Notes under the pieces: model-generated
The model's database searches: none
What the model saw: the letters and a program-made list of their open reading frames with translations, nothing else
Told to the model about the DNA's origin: nothing
In this document: in pieces, positions 14,637-24,531 of the stretch
Layout of the letters: each line of letters begins with the position of its first letter
Position numbering within the stretch: position 1 is the stretch's first letter
NCBI GenBank assembly: GCA_039796575.1
Contig: JBDKJP010000046.1
Span: 104,252 to 168,251 of the forward strand
Length of the DNA stretch: 64,000 nt
Direction of reading: 5' to 3'
DNA from: UBA668 sp039796575
Lineage (GTDB): Bacteria; Actinomycetota; Acidimicrobiia; Acidimicrobiales; Ilumatobacteraceae
Made by a program: the position numbers and the translations under genes

Positions 14637-16220
14637 GTGACCGACGACGAGGCGCCGCCGATCGACCGCCCCTCGTGGATCCGCCGCCACTGGCACGAGC
14701 TGAGCGCCGTCGTCGTGGCCGCCGCGCTGCGCCTGCCGGGCGTGTTCAACGGCCTGCCGTACGTGAACCACCCCGACGAGCCGGTGAACTACGACTACTT
14801 CCACCGCATGGTGTACACGCCGACGGTGAAGCCCGGCTTCTACGTGTACCCGTCGCTGCAGTACGACATCCAGGCCGGCGTGCACTGGGCGGTCGGGCAC
14901 GTCGGCAAGTGGTTCGGGCAGTGGAACTCGATGGCCGACCTCGGCTACCACCCCGGCCGCGCCGACGGCTCGGCGTTGGTGATGCAGAGCGAGCCGTGGG
15001 TCGCGGCGCGCCTGGTCACGCTCGCGGTCACGTGCGTCGCGGTGGTCGTGGCGGTGCGCATCGCCACCCGGCTCACCTCGTCGCAGTGGTGGGGCTTCGG
15101 CGGTGGCCTGCTGCTGGCCGTCAGCACGATCGGCATCGTCAACGGCAAGCTCATCACCCCCGACGCCCTGGCCGGCACCACGGCGCTGCTCGTGCTCGCA
15201 TGCCTGCTGCGCCTGCTCGAACCCGGCGCCGTCGTGCCCAACCACCGGTGGGTCATCGGCGCCGGCGTGGTGATGGGGCTCGCGCTCGGGTCGAAGTACA
15301 ACAACGGCCTGCTGTTCGTGGCGCTCGGGTTGGCCGTCTGGCTGGCCACGCCCGACCACCGACCGACCCTGCGTCAACTGCTGGCGCTCACCGGCATCGC
15401 CGGGGTGGTGTTCCTCGTCACCACGCCCGCGGTGTTCCTCGACACGAGGCTGTTCATCGACGACGTGAAGTCGTTGCTCGACCACTACGGCTCCAGCCAC
15501 GCGGGCGCCGACGACAACGCGCTGCTCGCGCAGGGTCGATACCTCTGGCCCGGCGAGGCGATCACGCTCGTCGGCGCGGCGGCCGCGGTGCTGTGGAGCC
15601 GCCGACGGCCGGTGTGGCTGCTCGCCGGATGGGTGGTTGGCTACGTGCTGCTGCTGTCGGTGCCGAACGTGCACTTCGCCCGCAACCTCACGCCCGTGCT
15701 CGGCGCCCTCGCGGTGTTGGGTGCCGTGGGTGGCCAGCAACTGTGGTGGCGTGTGCGCGCCGTGGCGGTCGAGCGGCGCATGCCGTCGGCCGTGCAGGCA
15801 CTCCTGTTGGGCGCGTTCGTGGTCGCCACGCTCGTGGCCGCCGGCACGCAGCTGTGGCGCACCCAGCACGAGGTACGCCACGACCTCGTCAACCATCAGG
15901 CGCTCTCACGCGACTGGCTGGAGGGTGTGGTGCCCACCGATGCGGTGGTGCTCGCCGAGGCCTACTCGCCGTGGCTCGATCGCAACGTGTGGACGGTCAA
16001 CAACGTGCGGACCATGCCGTACGCCGATCCCGAGGCGGTGGCCGGCGCCGACGTGATCCTCATCACCTCCACTGCCTCGGGGCGCTTCGAGGGGCGCGAC
16101 GACAAGTACCCGGGCGAGGTGGCGTTCCTGCGTGAGGTGCGCGACGGCGCCTGCGACATCCAGCGATTCGACGACGGATGGGGCTACTGGGTCGAGGTGG
16201 TCTTCCAGCGCTGCGACTGA
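14637..16220 (+). CDS. GT39/PMT-like membrane glycosyltransferase
   Basis: A 527-residue multi-spanning membrane protein. The N-terminal loop after the first helix has LPYVNHPDEPVNYDYF, with the Asp-Glu pair that GT39/ArnT-like enzymes use to take sugar from a polyprenyl-phosphate donor. About nine hydrophobic segments follow, including KYNNGLLFVALGLAVWL and a FARNLTPVLGALAVLGAVGG helix, then a soluble C-terminal domain (~410-527). It probably mannosylates or glycosylates a surface acceptor outside the membrane. The GTG start is leaderless. Confidence 0.75.
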   Translation: MTDDEAPPIDRPSWIRRHWHELSAVVVAAALRLPGVFNGLPYVNHPDEPVNYDYFHRMVYTPTVKPGFYVYPSLQYDIQAGVHWAVGHVGKWFGQWNSMADLGYHPGRADGSALVMQSEPWVAARLVTLAVTCVAVVVAVRIATRLTSSQWWGFGGGLLLAVSTIGIVNGKLITPDALAGTTALLVLACLLRLLEPGAVVPNHRWVIGAGVVMGLALGSKYNNGLLFVALGLAVWLATPDHRPTLRQLLALTGIAGVVFLVTTPAVFLDTRLFIDDVKSLLDHYGSSHAGADDNALLAQGRYLWPGEAITLVGAAAAVLWSRRRPVWLLAGWVVGYVLLLSVPNVHFARNLTPVLGALAVLGAVGGQQLWWRVRAVAVERRMPSAVQALLLGAFVVATLVAAGTQLWRTQHEVRHDLVNHQALSRDWLEGVVPTDAVVLAEAYSPWLDRNVWTVNNVRTMPYADPEAVAGADVILITSTASGRFEGRDDKYPGEVAFLREVRDGACDIQRFDDGWGYWVEVVFQRCD

Positions 16221-16231
16221 TCGGGCCGCAG

Positions 16232-16237
16232 TAGCGT
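16232..16237 (+). promoter_or_regulatory. -10 box of a leaderless promoter
   Basis: TAGCGT ends 7 nt before ATG 16245. A GTG that starts inside this box is in frame but unlikely to be used. Confidence 0.5.
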
Positions 16238-16244
16238 GGCCTGC

Positions 16245-16859
16245 ATGACCACGCTGCACTGGGCCGACAGCCGCTTGGAGATCCACCGCCTCGTGGTGGG
16301 CTCGTACGACAACAACGTCTTCGTGCTGCGCTGCCGCGACACGGGCGAGGCGGTGCTCATCGATGCGGCGAACGAGCACGAGAAGCTGCTCGACCTGTGC
16401 CGCCGCACCGGAGTGCGGCGCGTGCTCGAGACCCACGGCCACTGGGACCACATCGGCGCGGTCGCCGAGATCCGCGACGCCGGCTACGAGGTGGGCGTCA
16501 ACAGCAGCGACGCACCGATGTTGAAGGACGTCGGGTACGACGTGTTCATCGACGACGCCGAGGTCATCGAGGTCGGCCGCCTGCGCCTCCATGCCATCCA
16601 CAACCCGGGCCACACGCCCGGCTCGGTGAGCTTCCTGGTCGACGGCGCTCCCCTGCTGTTCAGCGGCGACACGTTGTTCCCCGGCGGCCCGGGCGCGACG
16701 AAGTTCGAGGGCGGCGACTTCGCCACCATCATCGACTCCATCGACAACAAGCTGTTCACGTTGCCCGCGCACACCGTCGTGATGCCCGGGCACGGGGTGA
16801 GCACCACCATCGGCAACGAGCGCCCGCACCTGCAGGAGTGGGTCGACCGTGGCTGGTGA
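16245..16859 (+). CDS. Metallo-beta-lactamase-fold hydrolase (glyoxalase II-like)
   Basis: A 204-residue enzyme with H64-G-H66-W-D68-H69 in ETHGHWDHIG, a further His in NPGHTPGS, the bridging Asp in LFSGDTLFPGG and a C-terminal His in MPGHGVST: a complete two-zinc site. The size and GHTPGS/SGDTLF wording match hydroxyacylglutathione hydrolase-like proteins, which cleave thioesters; the actual substrate is unknown. Its last 11 nt overlap the next gene. Confidence 0.85.
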   Translation: MTTLHWADSRLEIHRLVVGSYDNNVFVLRCRDTGEAVLIDAANEHEKLLDLCRRTGVRRVLETHGHWDHIGAVAEIRDAGYEVGVNSSDAPMLKDVGYDVFIDDAEVIEVGRLRLHAIHNPGHTPGSVSFLVDGAPLLFSGDTLFPGGPGATKFEGGDFATIIDSIDNKLFTLPAHTVVMPGHGVSTTIGNERPHLQEWVDRGW

Positions 16860-17253
16860 GGCGCTGCCGTACCACGAACGACCTGCCGACCACCGCCCCG
16901 TCCACACCGCCGAACTGCCGGCCACGCCCGTGCGCGACCGCAACATCGTCGCGTCGGCGTGGGTGGAGGCGCCCGATGAGCTGCGCCGGCTCGGTGACGA
17001 CCTCGACGGCCGACCCGAGGCCGAATACAAGCGGCGCATCGGGCGCTGGTTGCTGTGGCGTGCCGGACCCGCCGTGGGCGATGCTCGGTACTGGGCGTGC
17101 GACGCCGACGACCTCGCCACGCAGCACACGTTCCGCCTGCGACCCGAGTCGGGTGAGGGCGACGACGCCACCAACGGCGAAGGGGAGGGGCCGAGCGGTC
17201 GCACCGCGCACCGGTTCCGGGCGTGGAAGGAAGACCTTCTCGCCCACCGGTGA
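16849..17253 (+). CDS. Hypothetical protein, 134 aa
   Basis: It starts at GTG 16849 inside the 3' end of the hydrolase gene, so the two are probably translationally coupled. The protein is soluble. The N-terminal half has HTAELPATPVRDRNIVASAWVEAPDELRRLGDD, the middle has YKRRIGRWLLWRAGPAVGDARYWAC, and a Gly/Glu-rich low-complexity stretch (GEGDDATNGEGEGPSG) precedes HRFRAWKEDLLAHR. I do not recognise a family. Confidence 0.65.
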   Translation: MAGEALPYHERPADHRPVHTAELPATPVRDRNIVASAWVEAPDELRRLGDDLDGRPEAEYKRRIGRWLLWRAGPAVGDARYWACDADDLATQHTFRLRPESGEGDDATNGEGEGPSGRTAHRFRAWKEDLLAHR

Positions 17254-17261
17254 CCCGCGGA

Positions 17262-17267
17262 TAGCGT
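17262..17267 (+). promoter_or_regulatory. -10 box of a leaderless promoter (desaturase)
   Basis: TAGCGT ends 7 nt before ATG 17275. It argues for that ATG over the in-frame GTG at 17266. Confidence 0.5.
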
Positions 17268-17274
17268 GACCGAC

Positions 17275-18237
17275 ATGGCGGTCGCGCTCGGAGGAATGGT
17301 GCCCAGGCAACTGCCGGTGTGCCGCGAGACCGAGCGCATCCGGGCCGACGGACGGCCCACCCCCGCCTTCCGTGAACGGCTGCGACGCATCCCGTCGTGG
17401 CGCAACCTCGGCTCGGTGGTGCTGCTGTACGTGCAGACCGGTCTCGTGCTGTGGGCGACGGTCGCCTGGGGTCCGTGGAGCTGGCCGGTCACGTTCGTGC
17501 TGATGGGCCGCGCGTTCGCACAGTTCGCGTCGCTGATGCACGAGGCGGCGCACCGCCTGCTGTTCTCGCACAAGCGTGCCAACGACCTCGTCGGCCGATG
17601 GCTGCTCGGCTACCCGTCATTCACGTCCACCGATGCGTACCGGCGTGTGCACATGGCGCACCACCGCGACGAGTTCGGCCCCGACGAGCCCGACATCCCG
17701 CTGTACATCGGCTACCCGGTGGGTGCGGCGAGCTTCCGGCGCAAGCTGGTGCGCGACGCCACCGGCCGCACCGGCATCAAGCTGATGCGCGGGCTGCTGC
17801 GCAACGCCCGGAGCACCGACCAGCGGGTGCGCCGCACGTTCTGGAAGATCATGGCGGTGCAGGTGGTGCTGCTGGCCGGCGCCGTCGCCGCCGGTCACTG
17901 GTGGTTGTACCCGTTGTTCTGGCTGGCCCCGTACCTCACGGTGTGGCGGGTCATCAACCGCCTGCGGTCGGTGGCCGAGCACGGCGGCATGCAGCGTTCG
18001 CCCGATCGCCGCGAGAGCACGCACTCGGTGCGCCAGCATCCGGTCGCCCGGTTCCTGCTGGTGCCGTACCGCATCGGGCTGCACCTCGCCCATCACGTCG
18101 ATGCCGGTGTGCCGTTCCGCAACCTGCCGATGCTGCACGACGCGCTGCGAGAGGCCGGCTACGTCGACGACACGTTCGAGTACGCGTCGTACCCGGTGAT
18201 CTGGCGTGCGCTGCGGGCCGAGCCCGCCGCGGCGTAA
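17275..18237 (+). CDS. Membrane fatty-acid desaturase-type enzyme
   Basis: A 320-residue diiron membrane enzyme with the three His boxes: HEAAH from H89, HMAHH from H126 and HLAHH from H270. An additional VAEHGG segment often contributes a ligand. Hydrophobic segments near 43-80 and 195-230 form the membrane anchor. It introduces a double bond or hydroxyl into a lipid using O2. The regioselectivity cannot be told, and a carotenoid-type substrate is possible. Its stop codon lies within the next gene's probable promoter. Confidence 0.85.
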   Translation: MAVALGGMVPRQLPVCRETERIRADGRPTPAFRERLRRIPSWRNLGSVVLLYVQTGLVLWATVAWGPWSWPVTFVLMGRAFAQFASLMHEAAHRLLFSHKRANDLVGRWLLGYPSFTSTDAYRRVHMAHHRDEFGPDEPDIPLYIGYPVGAASFRRKLVRDATGRTGIKLMRGLLRNARSTDQRVRRTFWKIMAVQVVLLAGAVAAGHWWLYPLFWLAPYLTVWRVINRLRSVAEHGGMQRSPDRRESTHSVRQHPVARFLLVPYRIGLHLAHHVDAGVPFRNLPMLHDALREAGYVDDTFEYASYPVIWRALRAEPAAA

Positions 18238-18240
18238 TCT
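18235..18240 (+). promoter_or_regulatory. Possible -10 box of the PLP decarboxylase gene
   Basis: TAATCT overlaps the desaturase stop codon and leaves a ~25-nt leader containing GAGGAG before ATG 18274. Confidence 0.4.
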
Positions 18241-18273
18241 TTCGGCTCCGAAGCATTTCTCGAGGAGCGACCG

Positions 18274-19641
18274 ATGGCCCCGTCCATGCACGAGTGGGAC
18301 GCCGACACCAACCTGTTCGCGCACTCGGTCATCGGGTACGCGATCGAGCGCCTGCAGTTGCCGAAGGACACCCGTTGGGGCGCTCACCCGGCCGACGAGC
18401 TGGCGGCCGCACTGGCCCCCACCGTCACCGCCGACGGCGTTGGCGCGCTGGAAGCGCTGCGCGTGTTCCGCGACGTGCTGATGCCCGCGTGCCGCCCGAT
18501 GGACTCGCCGATGAATCTGGCCTACGTGCCCACCGCGCCGTCCATCGCCGCGACGATGTTCGACCTGGTGGTCAGCGCGTCGTCGATCTTCGGTGGGGCG
18601 TGGGAAGCGGGCGCCGGTGCCATCGCCGCCGAGAACCAGGCCATCCGCTGGCTGGCCGACCTGGCCGGCTTCCCCGACACCGCGGGCGGCGTGTTCGTGA
18701 GCGGTGGCTCGGCCGCCAACCTGAGTGCGCTCGTCGCGGCACGGCACCAGCACGAGCAACGCCACGGCCGCCCGACGCGATGGGCCATCGCTGCCACCGA
18801 CGAGGTGCACGCCTCGGTGCGCGCTGCGGCGCGTGTGATGGACGTCGACGTGGTGGGCGTGCCCGTCGACGCGGCCGGACGCCTCACGGGCGCGGCGCTC
18901 GAGCAGGCGCTGCGCGAGCACGGTGGCGACGGCGTGTTCGCCGTGGTGGCCACCGGCGGCACCACCAACGCGGGCGCCATCGACGAGCTCGACGCGATCG
19001 CCGACGTGTGTGCGGCCCGCGGCCTGTGGCTGCACGTCGACGGCGCGTACGGGTTGGCGGCGCTGTGCAGCGACATCGCCCGCCACCAGTTCCGTGGCAT
19101 CGAGCGGGCCGACAGCTTCGGCGTCGATCCGCACAAGTGGCTGTTCGCCCCGTACGACTGTGCCGCCCTCGTGTACCGCGACCCGGTGCCCGCTGCGCAG
19201 GCGCACGCGCAGCACGGCAGCTACCTCGACCACGTCGACCGCGACGAGTGGAACCCGAGTGACTACGCGTACCACCTCTCGCGACGCGCCCGTGGCCTGC
19301 CGCTGTGGTTCAGCCTCGCCACCTACGGCACGCGGGCGTACACGGAGGCCGTCGACGCCTCCATCCGCACCACCCGTGCGCTGGCCGACGACATCGAGGC
19401 ACGACCGGGGTTCCGCCTGCTGCTGCGGCCCGAGCTGTCGGTGCTGCTGTTCACCGTCGACGGCTGGACCCGCGAGCAGTACCTGGCGTGGAGCCGCGAG
19501 CGCGCCCGGGCCGGCGTTGCCCTGGTGGTGCCCACCTCGTGGCAGGGCGAGCCGTGTCTGCGGCTGTGCATCGTCGATCCGCGCACCCAGCTCACCGCGG
19601 TGACCGCCCTGCTCGACGATCTCGCCGGAACATCCTGGTGA
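18274..19641 (+). CDS. PLP-dependent amino acid decarboxylase (group II)
   Basis: A 455-residue fold-type I enzyme of the aromatic/glutamate decarboxylase family. VSGGSAANLSAL binds the PLP phosphate, ATDEVHASV stacks on the ring, ATGGTTNAGAIDELDAI and LHVDGAYG carry the Asp that pairs with the pyridine N, and Lys288 in VDPHKWLF forms the Schiff base. These features are diagnostic for the family. The amino acid substrate (aromatic, Glu or Asp) cannot be fixed. The start ATG has GAGGAG 7 nt upstream. It is the last gene before the suf promoter. Confidence 0.85.
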   Translation: MAPSMHEWDADTNLFAHSVIGYAIERLQLPKDTRWGAHPADELAAALAPTVTADGVGALEALRVFRDVLMPACRPMDSPMNLAYVPTAPSIAATMFDLVVSASSIFGGAWEAGAGAIAAENQAIRWLADLAGFPDTAGGVFVSGGSAANLSALVAARHQHEQRHGRPTRWAIAATDEVHASVRAAARVMDVDVVGVPVDAAGRLTGAALEQALREHGGDGVFAVVATGGTTNAGAIDELDAIADVCAARGLWLHVDGAYGLAALCSDIARHQFRGIERADSFGVDPHKWLFAPYDCAALVYRDPVPAAQAHAQHGSYLDHVDRDEWNPSDYAYHLSRRARGLPLWFSLATYGTRAYTEAVDASIRTTRALADDIEARPGFRLLLRPELSVLLFTVDGWTREQYLAWSRERARAGVALVVPTSWQGEPCLRLCIVDPRTQLTAVTALLDDLAGTSW

Positions 19642-19647
19642 TCAGGG

Positions 19648-19677
19648 TTTCCACTATGGCCGTAGTGGAAATACACT
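19648..19677 (+). promoter_or_regulatory. suf operator and -10 box upstream of sufC-sufS-sufU
   Basis: A perfect 9-bp inverted repeat (19648-19656 and 19663-19671, core ACTA-tggccg-TAGT) abuts TACACT at 19672-19677, which ends 7 nt before GTG 19685. The same core lies at the sufD and sufB promoters, so a common repressor is likely to block polymerase here. Confidence 0.7.
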
Positions 19678-19684
19678 GGCCGAC

Positions 19685-20436
<752 letters not shown>

Positions 20437-20440
<4 letters not shown>

Positions 20441-21678
20441 GCACCTCGCGGCTCGACGTCACCGCCATCAAGCGGCAGTTCCCGCTGCTGCAACGCGAGC
20501 TGAACGGCGCACCGCTGGTGTACCTCGACTCGGCCAACACGTCGCAGAAGCCGCAGGTGGTCATCGACGCGATGACCACGTTCATGGAGCACTCGTACGC
20601 GCCCATCAACCGCAGCGCGTACCAGCTGGCCGCCGAGGCCACCGACGCGTTCGAGGGTGCCCGCACGAAGGTGCGGAAGTTCATCAACGCCCGCCGCGAC
20701 CACGAGGTCGTCTTCACCAAGAACGCCACCGAGTCGCTCAACCTGGTGGCGTACTCGTGGGGCCGCGCCCACCTGCGCGCCGGCGACGTGGTGGTGCTCA
20801 CCCAGATGGAGCACCACGCCAACATCGTGCCGTGGCACATGCTGGTGCAGGAGAAGGGCATCGAGCTGCGCTGGGTGCCGCTCACGGCCGAAGGCGAGCT
20901 CGACCTCACCACGCTCCCCCAGCTGCTCGACGGCGCGAAGGCGTTCAGCTTCACCGCGATGAGCAACGTGCTCGGCACCATCACCCCGGTCGAGCAGCTC
21001 TGCCGCGCTGCGCACGACGCGGGCGCCATCGCCATCGTCGACGGCTGCCAGTACGTGCCGCACAACGTCACCGACGTGCAGGCCTGGGGCGCCGACCTGT
21101 TGGCGTTCAGCAGCCACAAGCTGTGCGGCCCGTCGGGCATCGGTGTGCTGTGGGGCCGCGAGGCGCTGCTCGACGAGATGCCGCCGTTCCTCGGTGGCGG
21201 CAACATGATCGCCGACGTGCGTTTCGACGGGTTCACCACCGCCGAGCTGCCCGCGAAGTTCGAGGCGGGCACGCCGCCGATCACCGAAGCCGTCGGCCTC
21301 GGCGCGGCGATCGACTTCCTGTCCGGGCTCGGGATGGCCAACATCCGCCAGCACGAGATCGACGTCGCGCAGTACGCCATCAGCACGCTCACCGAGCGGT
21401 TCGGCGACGACATCACGCTGCACGGTTCGCGCAACGTGGAGGTGCGCGGCGCGACGTTCAGCTTCGCGTTCCGCGACATCCATCCGCACGACCTCAGCCA
21501 GGTGCTCGACCAGCGCAACGTGTGCGTGCGGGCCGGCCACCACTGCGCCAAGCCGCTGATGCGCCTGCTCGGCGTCAACGCCACCGCACGCGCCAGCTTC
21601 TACCTCTACAACGACACCGACGACGTCGACGTGTTGGCCGATGCGCTCGACGGCGCAACGGATATCTTCGGGTTCTGA
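20437..21678 (+). CDS. sufS: Cysteine desulfurase SufS
   Basis: A 413-residue PLP enzyme that takes sulfur from cysteine for Fe-S assembly. It has YLDSANTSQKP, TKNATESLNLVAY, EHHANIVPW, DGCQYVPH, the Schiff-base Lys228 in FSSHKLCGPSGIG, and the persulfide Cys370 in RAGHHCAKPLM. It starts with TTG, overlapping the sufC stop. sufU follows 12 nt later, the usual sulfur acceptor in Gram-positive bacteria. Confidence 0.93.
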
Positions 21679-21690
21679 GAGGAGCCTCAC

Positions 21691-22137
21691 ATGCCCGGCT
21701 TGGAAGACCTGTACCGCGAGATCATCCTCGATCACCACCGCAACCCGCGCAACCGCGGTGAGCTGCCGCCGCCCGCGTCCCACGCCGTGGGCCACAACCC
21801 GCTGTGCGGCGACGAGATCGACGTCTACCTCGAGGTGAGCGACGGCGTCATCAGCGACGTCAAGGTCGGCGGCCAGGGTTGCAGCATCTCGCAGAGCTCG
21901 GCGTCGATGATGAGCCAGGCCGTGAAGGGCAAGCCGGTCGAGGAAGTGCGGGCCCTGGTGCGTCGCTTCAAGGGCATGATGAGCATCCCCGACGACGACG
22001 GCAACCCCATCGAGCCCGACCCCGCCGTGAAGCTCGGCGACCTCGAGGCGTTGCAGGGCGTGGTGAAGTTCCCGGTGCGCATCAAGTGCGCCACGCTCGC
22101 CTGGAACACGCTGCTCCAGGCGCTCGACCAGGACTGA
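21691..22137 (+). CDS. sufU: Zinc-dependent sulfurtransferase SufU
   Basis: The 148-residue protein has the SufU zinc ligands: Cys39 and Asp41 in PLCGDEI, Cys64 in GQGCSISQSSASMM and Cys133 in RIKCATLAW. It also has the insertion between 95 and 115 that separates SufU from IscU. It receives persulfide from SufS and passes it to SufBCD. GAGAGGAG precedes the ATG. The operon probably ends here, as the next gene has its own promoter box. Confidence 0.93.
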   Translation: MPGLEDLYREIILDHHRNPRNRGELPPPASHAVGHNPLCGDEIDVYLEVSDGVISDVKVGGQGCSISQSSASMMSQAVKGKPVEEVRALVRRFKGMMSIPDDDGNPIEPDPAVKLGDLEALQGVVKFPVRIKCATLAWNTLLQALDQD

Positions 22138-22152
22138 ACAGGGCCACCCGCG

Positions 22153-22158
22153 TACGCT
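22153..22158 (+). promoter_or_regulatory. -10 box of a leaderless promoter (DUF2889 gene)
   Basis: TACGCT ends 9 nt before ATG 22168. Confidence 0.45.
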
Positions 22159-22167
22159 CGACGGCGT

Positions 22168-22851
22168 ATGCAACCCTTCTTCGACGACATCGCCCCGCAC
22201 CCCGAGGGTGTCGACCCCGAGTCGCAGATCATCCACGAGCGGGCGTACGTGGTGCGGGCGTACCGCCAGGACGCCGAGACGCTGCTGCTGCGCGGTGCGG
22301 TGCGCGACCAGAAGCCGCCGGGCCTCTACGTGCCGAACGACCCGGAGCCGCTGACGGTGCACCACATGATCGTCGACCTCACCATCGCGGTGCCGTCGCT
22401 CGAGATCATCGGCGCGAACGCCGCGCTCGAGACGCATCCGCACGAGGCGTGCCCGCGCATCGAGGATCACTACCAGCACCTCGTCGGTCTCTCCATCGCC
22501 CGCGGCTTCACGCACAAGGTGCGCGAGCTGTTCGGCGGTCCGCGCGGGTGCACCCACACCACGGCCCTGCTGCAGGCGATGGCGCCGGTGGCCATCCAGT
22601 CGATGTGGTCGTTCCGTGTCGCCGCGTCACGCGAAGGCGCACAGAGCGGCCCGGGCGGGCCCGACTTCTCGTCGCCCGAGTCGCGCCGTCAGGCGATGGC
22701 GATGAACATCAACACCTGCCACATCTGGGCCGAGGACGGCGATCAGGTGCGCAGCATCCTCGCCGGCGAACCGATGGAGGTGCCGGTCTGGATCGTCAAG
22801 CGGTTCAACCAACTCGGTCTCGATCCGTCCTCGTGGCGGAACTCCGACTGA
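22168..22851 (+). CDS. DUF2889-family protein
   Basis: A 227-residue soluble protein. LLRGAVRDQKPPGLY, LTVHHMIVDLTIAVPSLEI, HEACPRIEDHYQHLVGLSIARGFTHKVRELFGGPRGCTHTTALLQAMAPVAIQS and MNINTCHIW look like the DUF2889 family, which is found near aromatic- or steroid-degradation genes and has no established activity. Its conserved His and Cys residues suggest a metal or catalytic role (inference). A GTG-started gene begins directly after its stop. Confidence 0.7.
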   Translation: MQPFFDDIAPHPEGVDPESQIIHERAYVVRAYRQDAETLLLRGAVRDQKPPGLYVPNDPEPLTVHHMIVDLTIAVPSLEIIGANAALETHPHEACPRIEDHYQHLVGLSIARGFTHKVRELFGGPRGCTHTTALLQAMAPVAIQSMWSFRVAASREGAQSGPGGPDFSSPESRRQAMAMNINTCHIWAEDGDQVRSILAGEPMEVPVWIVKRFNQLGLDPSSWRNSD

Positions 22852-23931
22852 GTGACGTCCTGTCCGACCTCCACCACCGCTGCAACCCTCGCCGATGAGC
22901 GCGTCCGCGGCGCGTCGTGGACGGTGGTGGAGCCCGCACGCGCGCTGCACTGGCCCGAGCCGGTGTGGGTCGGCGCTCAACACCTCGACCTGCGTCGCTG
23001 GTTGGCACCCGCTCATCCCGATCTCGGCGTGCTGTCGGTGCCCGGTGGCGTGGTGCACGGGCGGTCCGGTTGGGTGTGGGCGCCCGACGGGCGGCTGGTC
23101 GACGACGTGTCGTGGCATGCCGGCGGTGTCGCCGCGGCCGACGCCGCGGCTCGCCTGCACTCGCACCCGGAGGAGCACCTGCACGGCACGGTGCTCAGCC
23201 TGTTGACCGACTGGGGTGGCGAGAACCACGCGCATCTGCTGTTCGATTCGTTGCCGCGCCTCGATCTGTTCGAGCGGTCGGGACGATCACTGTCCGACGT
23301 GTCGACCGTGCTCGTGCACGAGCGAGCCGTCACGCACGGCTGGTACGACGAGCTCGGGTTGCCGGCCGATCGCTGTCGCGTCGCGACGCCCGACGTCCGC
23401 TACCGCTGCGACGAGCTGCTGGCCGTCAGCTTCCCCGGTACGTCGAAGGCGCTGATGCCGTGGGCGGCGGCATTCCTCCGCGCCCGACTGCCAGCCCACT
23501 CGACCGCTCCCGGGCGGCGGCTGTACGTGCCGCGCACCACGACCCGCCGGCTGCGCAACGAGGCCGACCTGCTCGACGTGGTCGTGCAGCACGGCTACGA
23601 GATCGTCGATCCCGAGTCGGCGCCACATCGAGAGGTGCGCGGCTGGTTCGCCGACGCCGCGGCGGTGGTGGGGCCACACGGCGCAGGTCTCGCGAACATC
23701 GTGCACTGCCGCCCCGGTACCCCTGTGCTGGAGTTGGTGCCCACCGACCATCCGTTCCCCTACTGGTATGCCGCGGCGGTCGCGTGCGACCTCCGCCATC
23801 GCGGGCTCGCGTGCCCCAGCACCGGCGAGCGCGCCGACGGTGCCCTGGGGCCGAGCGCTCACGACGTGTGGTGCGACGTCGAGCTGCTCGACGTCGCCCT
23901 CGACGCGATCGACGTCGAGCTCGACGCCTGA
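22852..23931 (+). CDS. GT61-type glycosyltransferase
   Basis: A 359-residue protein resembling glycosyltransferase family 61 (DUF563). WGGENHAHLLFDSLPRL at ~122-138 gives the N-terminal motif; RRLYVPRTTTRRLRNE, GPHGAGLANIVHCRPGTPVLEL and PFPYWY complete the donor-binding half. There is no membrane helix. GT61 enzymes transfer xylose, GlcNAc or similar residues, and the UDP-xylose-forming enzyme at the window edge might supply the donor (speculative). The GTG start is contiguous with the previous stop. Confidence 0.75.
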   Translation: MTSCPTSTTAATLADERVRGASWTVVEPARALHWPEPVWVGAQHLDLRRWLAPAHPDLGVLSVPGGVVHGRSGWVWAPDGRLVDDVSWHAGGVAAADAAARLHSHPEEHLHGTVLSLLTDWGGENHAHLLFDSLPRLDLFERSGRSLSDVSTVLVHERAVTHGWYDELGLPADRCRVATPDVRYRCDELLAVSFPGTSKALMPWAAAFLRARLPAHSTAPGRRLYVPRTTTRRLRNEADLLDVVVQHGYEIVDPESAPHREVRGWFADAAAVVGPHGAGLANIVHCRPGTPVLELVPTDHPFPYWYAAAVACDLRHRGLACPSTGERADGALGPSAHDVWCDVELLDVALDAIDVELDA

Positions 23932-23943
23932 GTCACCGCTGGG

Positions 23944-24531
23944 TCACTGCTGGGTCGACGTCACCAATCGGCCGTCGCGGTCCCAGGTCTCCCACACGCC
24001 GGTCGGCTCGCCGAGGCGGAACTGGCCGGTGCGCATGAGCGTGCCGTCCTGGCGGTACCACTTCCACTTGCCGTGCAGCTCGCCGTCCTTCACGGAACCG
24101 GCCGCCTTCACGGTGCCGTCGTCGTAGTAGTCGAACCGCTTGCCGTTCTTCGCCGGCTTCGACATCTGCGCCAGCCGCACCTTCACCAGCTTGCGAACGG
24201 TGGCCATCGGCAGTGGCGCGTCGACCGGGAACCGGAACGTGCCCTTCGTGGTGACCTCGCCGCCCTTGAGGGGACCGGCCTGTTCGAGCACGTTGCCGCT
24301 GAACGGGAAGTACGAGCAGTGCTGCTTGAACGCGTCGTACGCGGCGACACCTTCGCCGTTCACGATGAACGAGCACATGTTGTACTTGATGCCCTCCTGC
24401 GCGTGGGGCAGTGCAGCGCGCAGCGAGGCGCGCAACGCTCGGAGGGTGGTCTGATGCGGCTCGGGCATCGCTGCGAGGCGCGCCTCCACCGCCGCGGTGC
24501 CGGGGTCGAGCGCCGTCTTCTTCGTCGCCAT
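23944..24531 (-). CDS. DUF1801-like domain fused to MORN-type repeats
   Basis: A 195-residue protein with two parts. Residues ~15-110 look like a DUF1801/YdhG-type fold (ALRASLRAALPHAQEGIKYNMCSFIVNGEGVAAYDAFKQHCSYFPFSGNV is split by typical turns). Residues ~120-195 carry MORN/YwqK-like repeats: GKRFDYYDDGTVKAAG, GKWKWYRQDGTLMRTG, GVWETWDRDGRLV. Function unknown. The ATG overlaps the stop of the acetyltransferase gene (TGATG), so it is the last gene of a three-gene operon. Confidence 0.7.
   Translation of the reverse strand: MATKKTALDPGTAAVEARLAAMPEPHQTTLRALRASLRAALPHAQEGIKYNMCSFIVNGEGVAAYDAFKQHCSYFPFSGNVLEQAGPLKGGEVTTKGTFRFPVDAPLPMATVRKLVKVRLAQMSKPAKNGKRFDYYDDGTVKAAGSVKDGELHGKWKWYRQDGTLMRTGQFRLGEPTGVWETWDRDGRLVTSTQQ

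Noticed and set aside
13521..15896. 791-codon reading of the enolase-superfamily frame, extended upstream
   Set aside because: The extra N-terminal ~428 residues are antisense to the glycosyltransferase gene; the family start is GTG 14612 with a -10 box 6 nt away.
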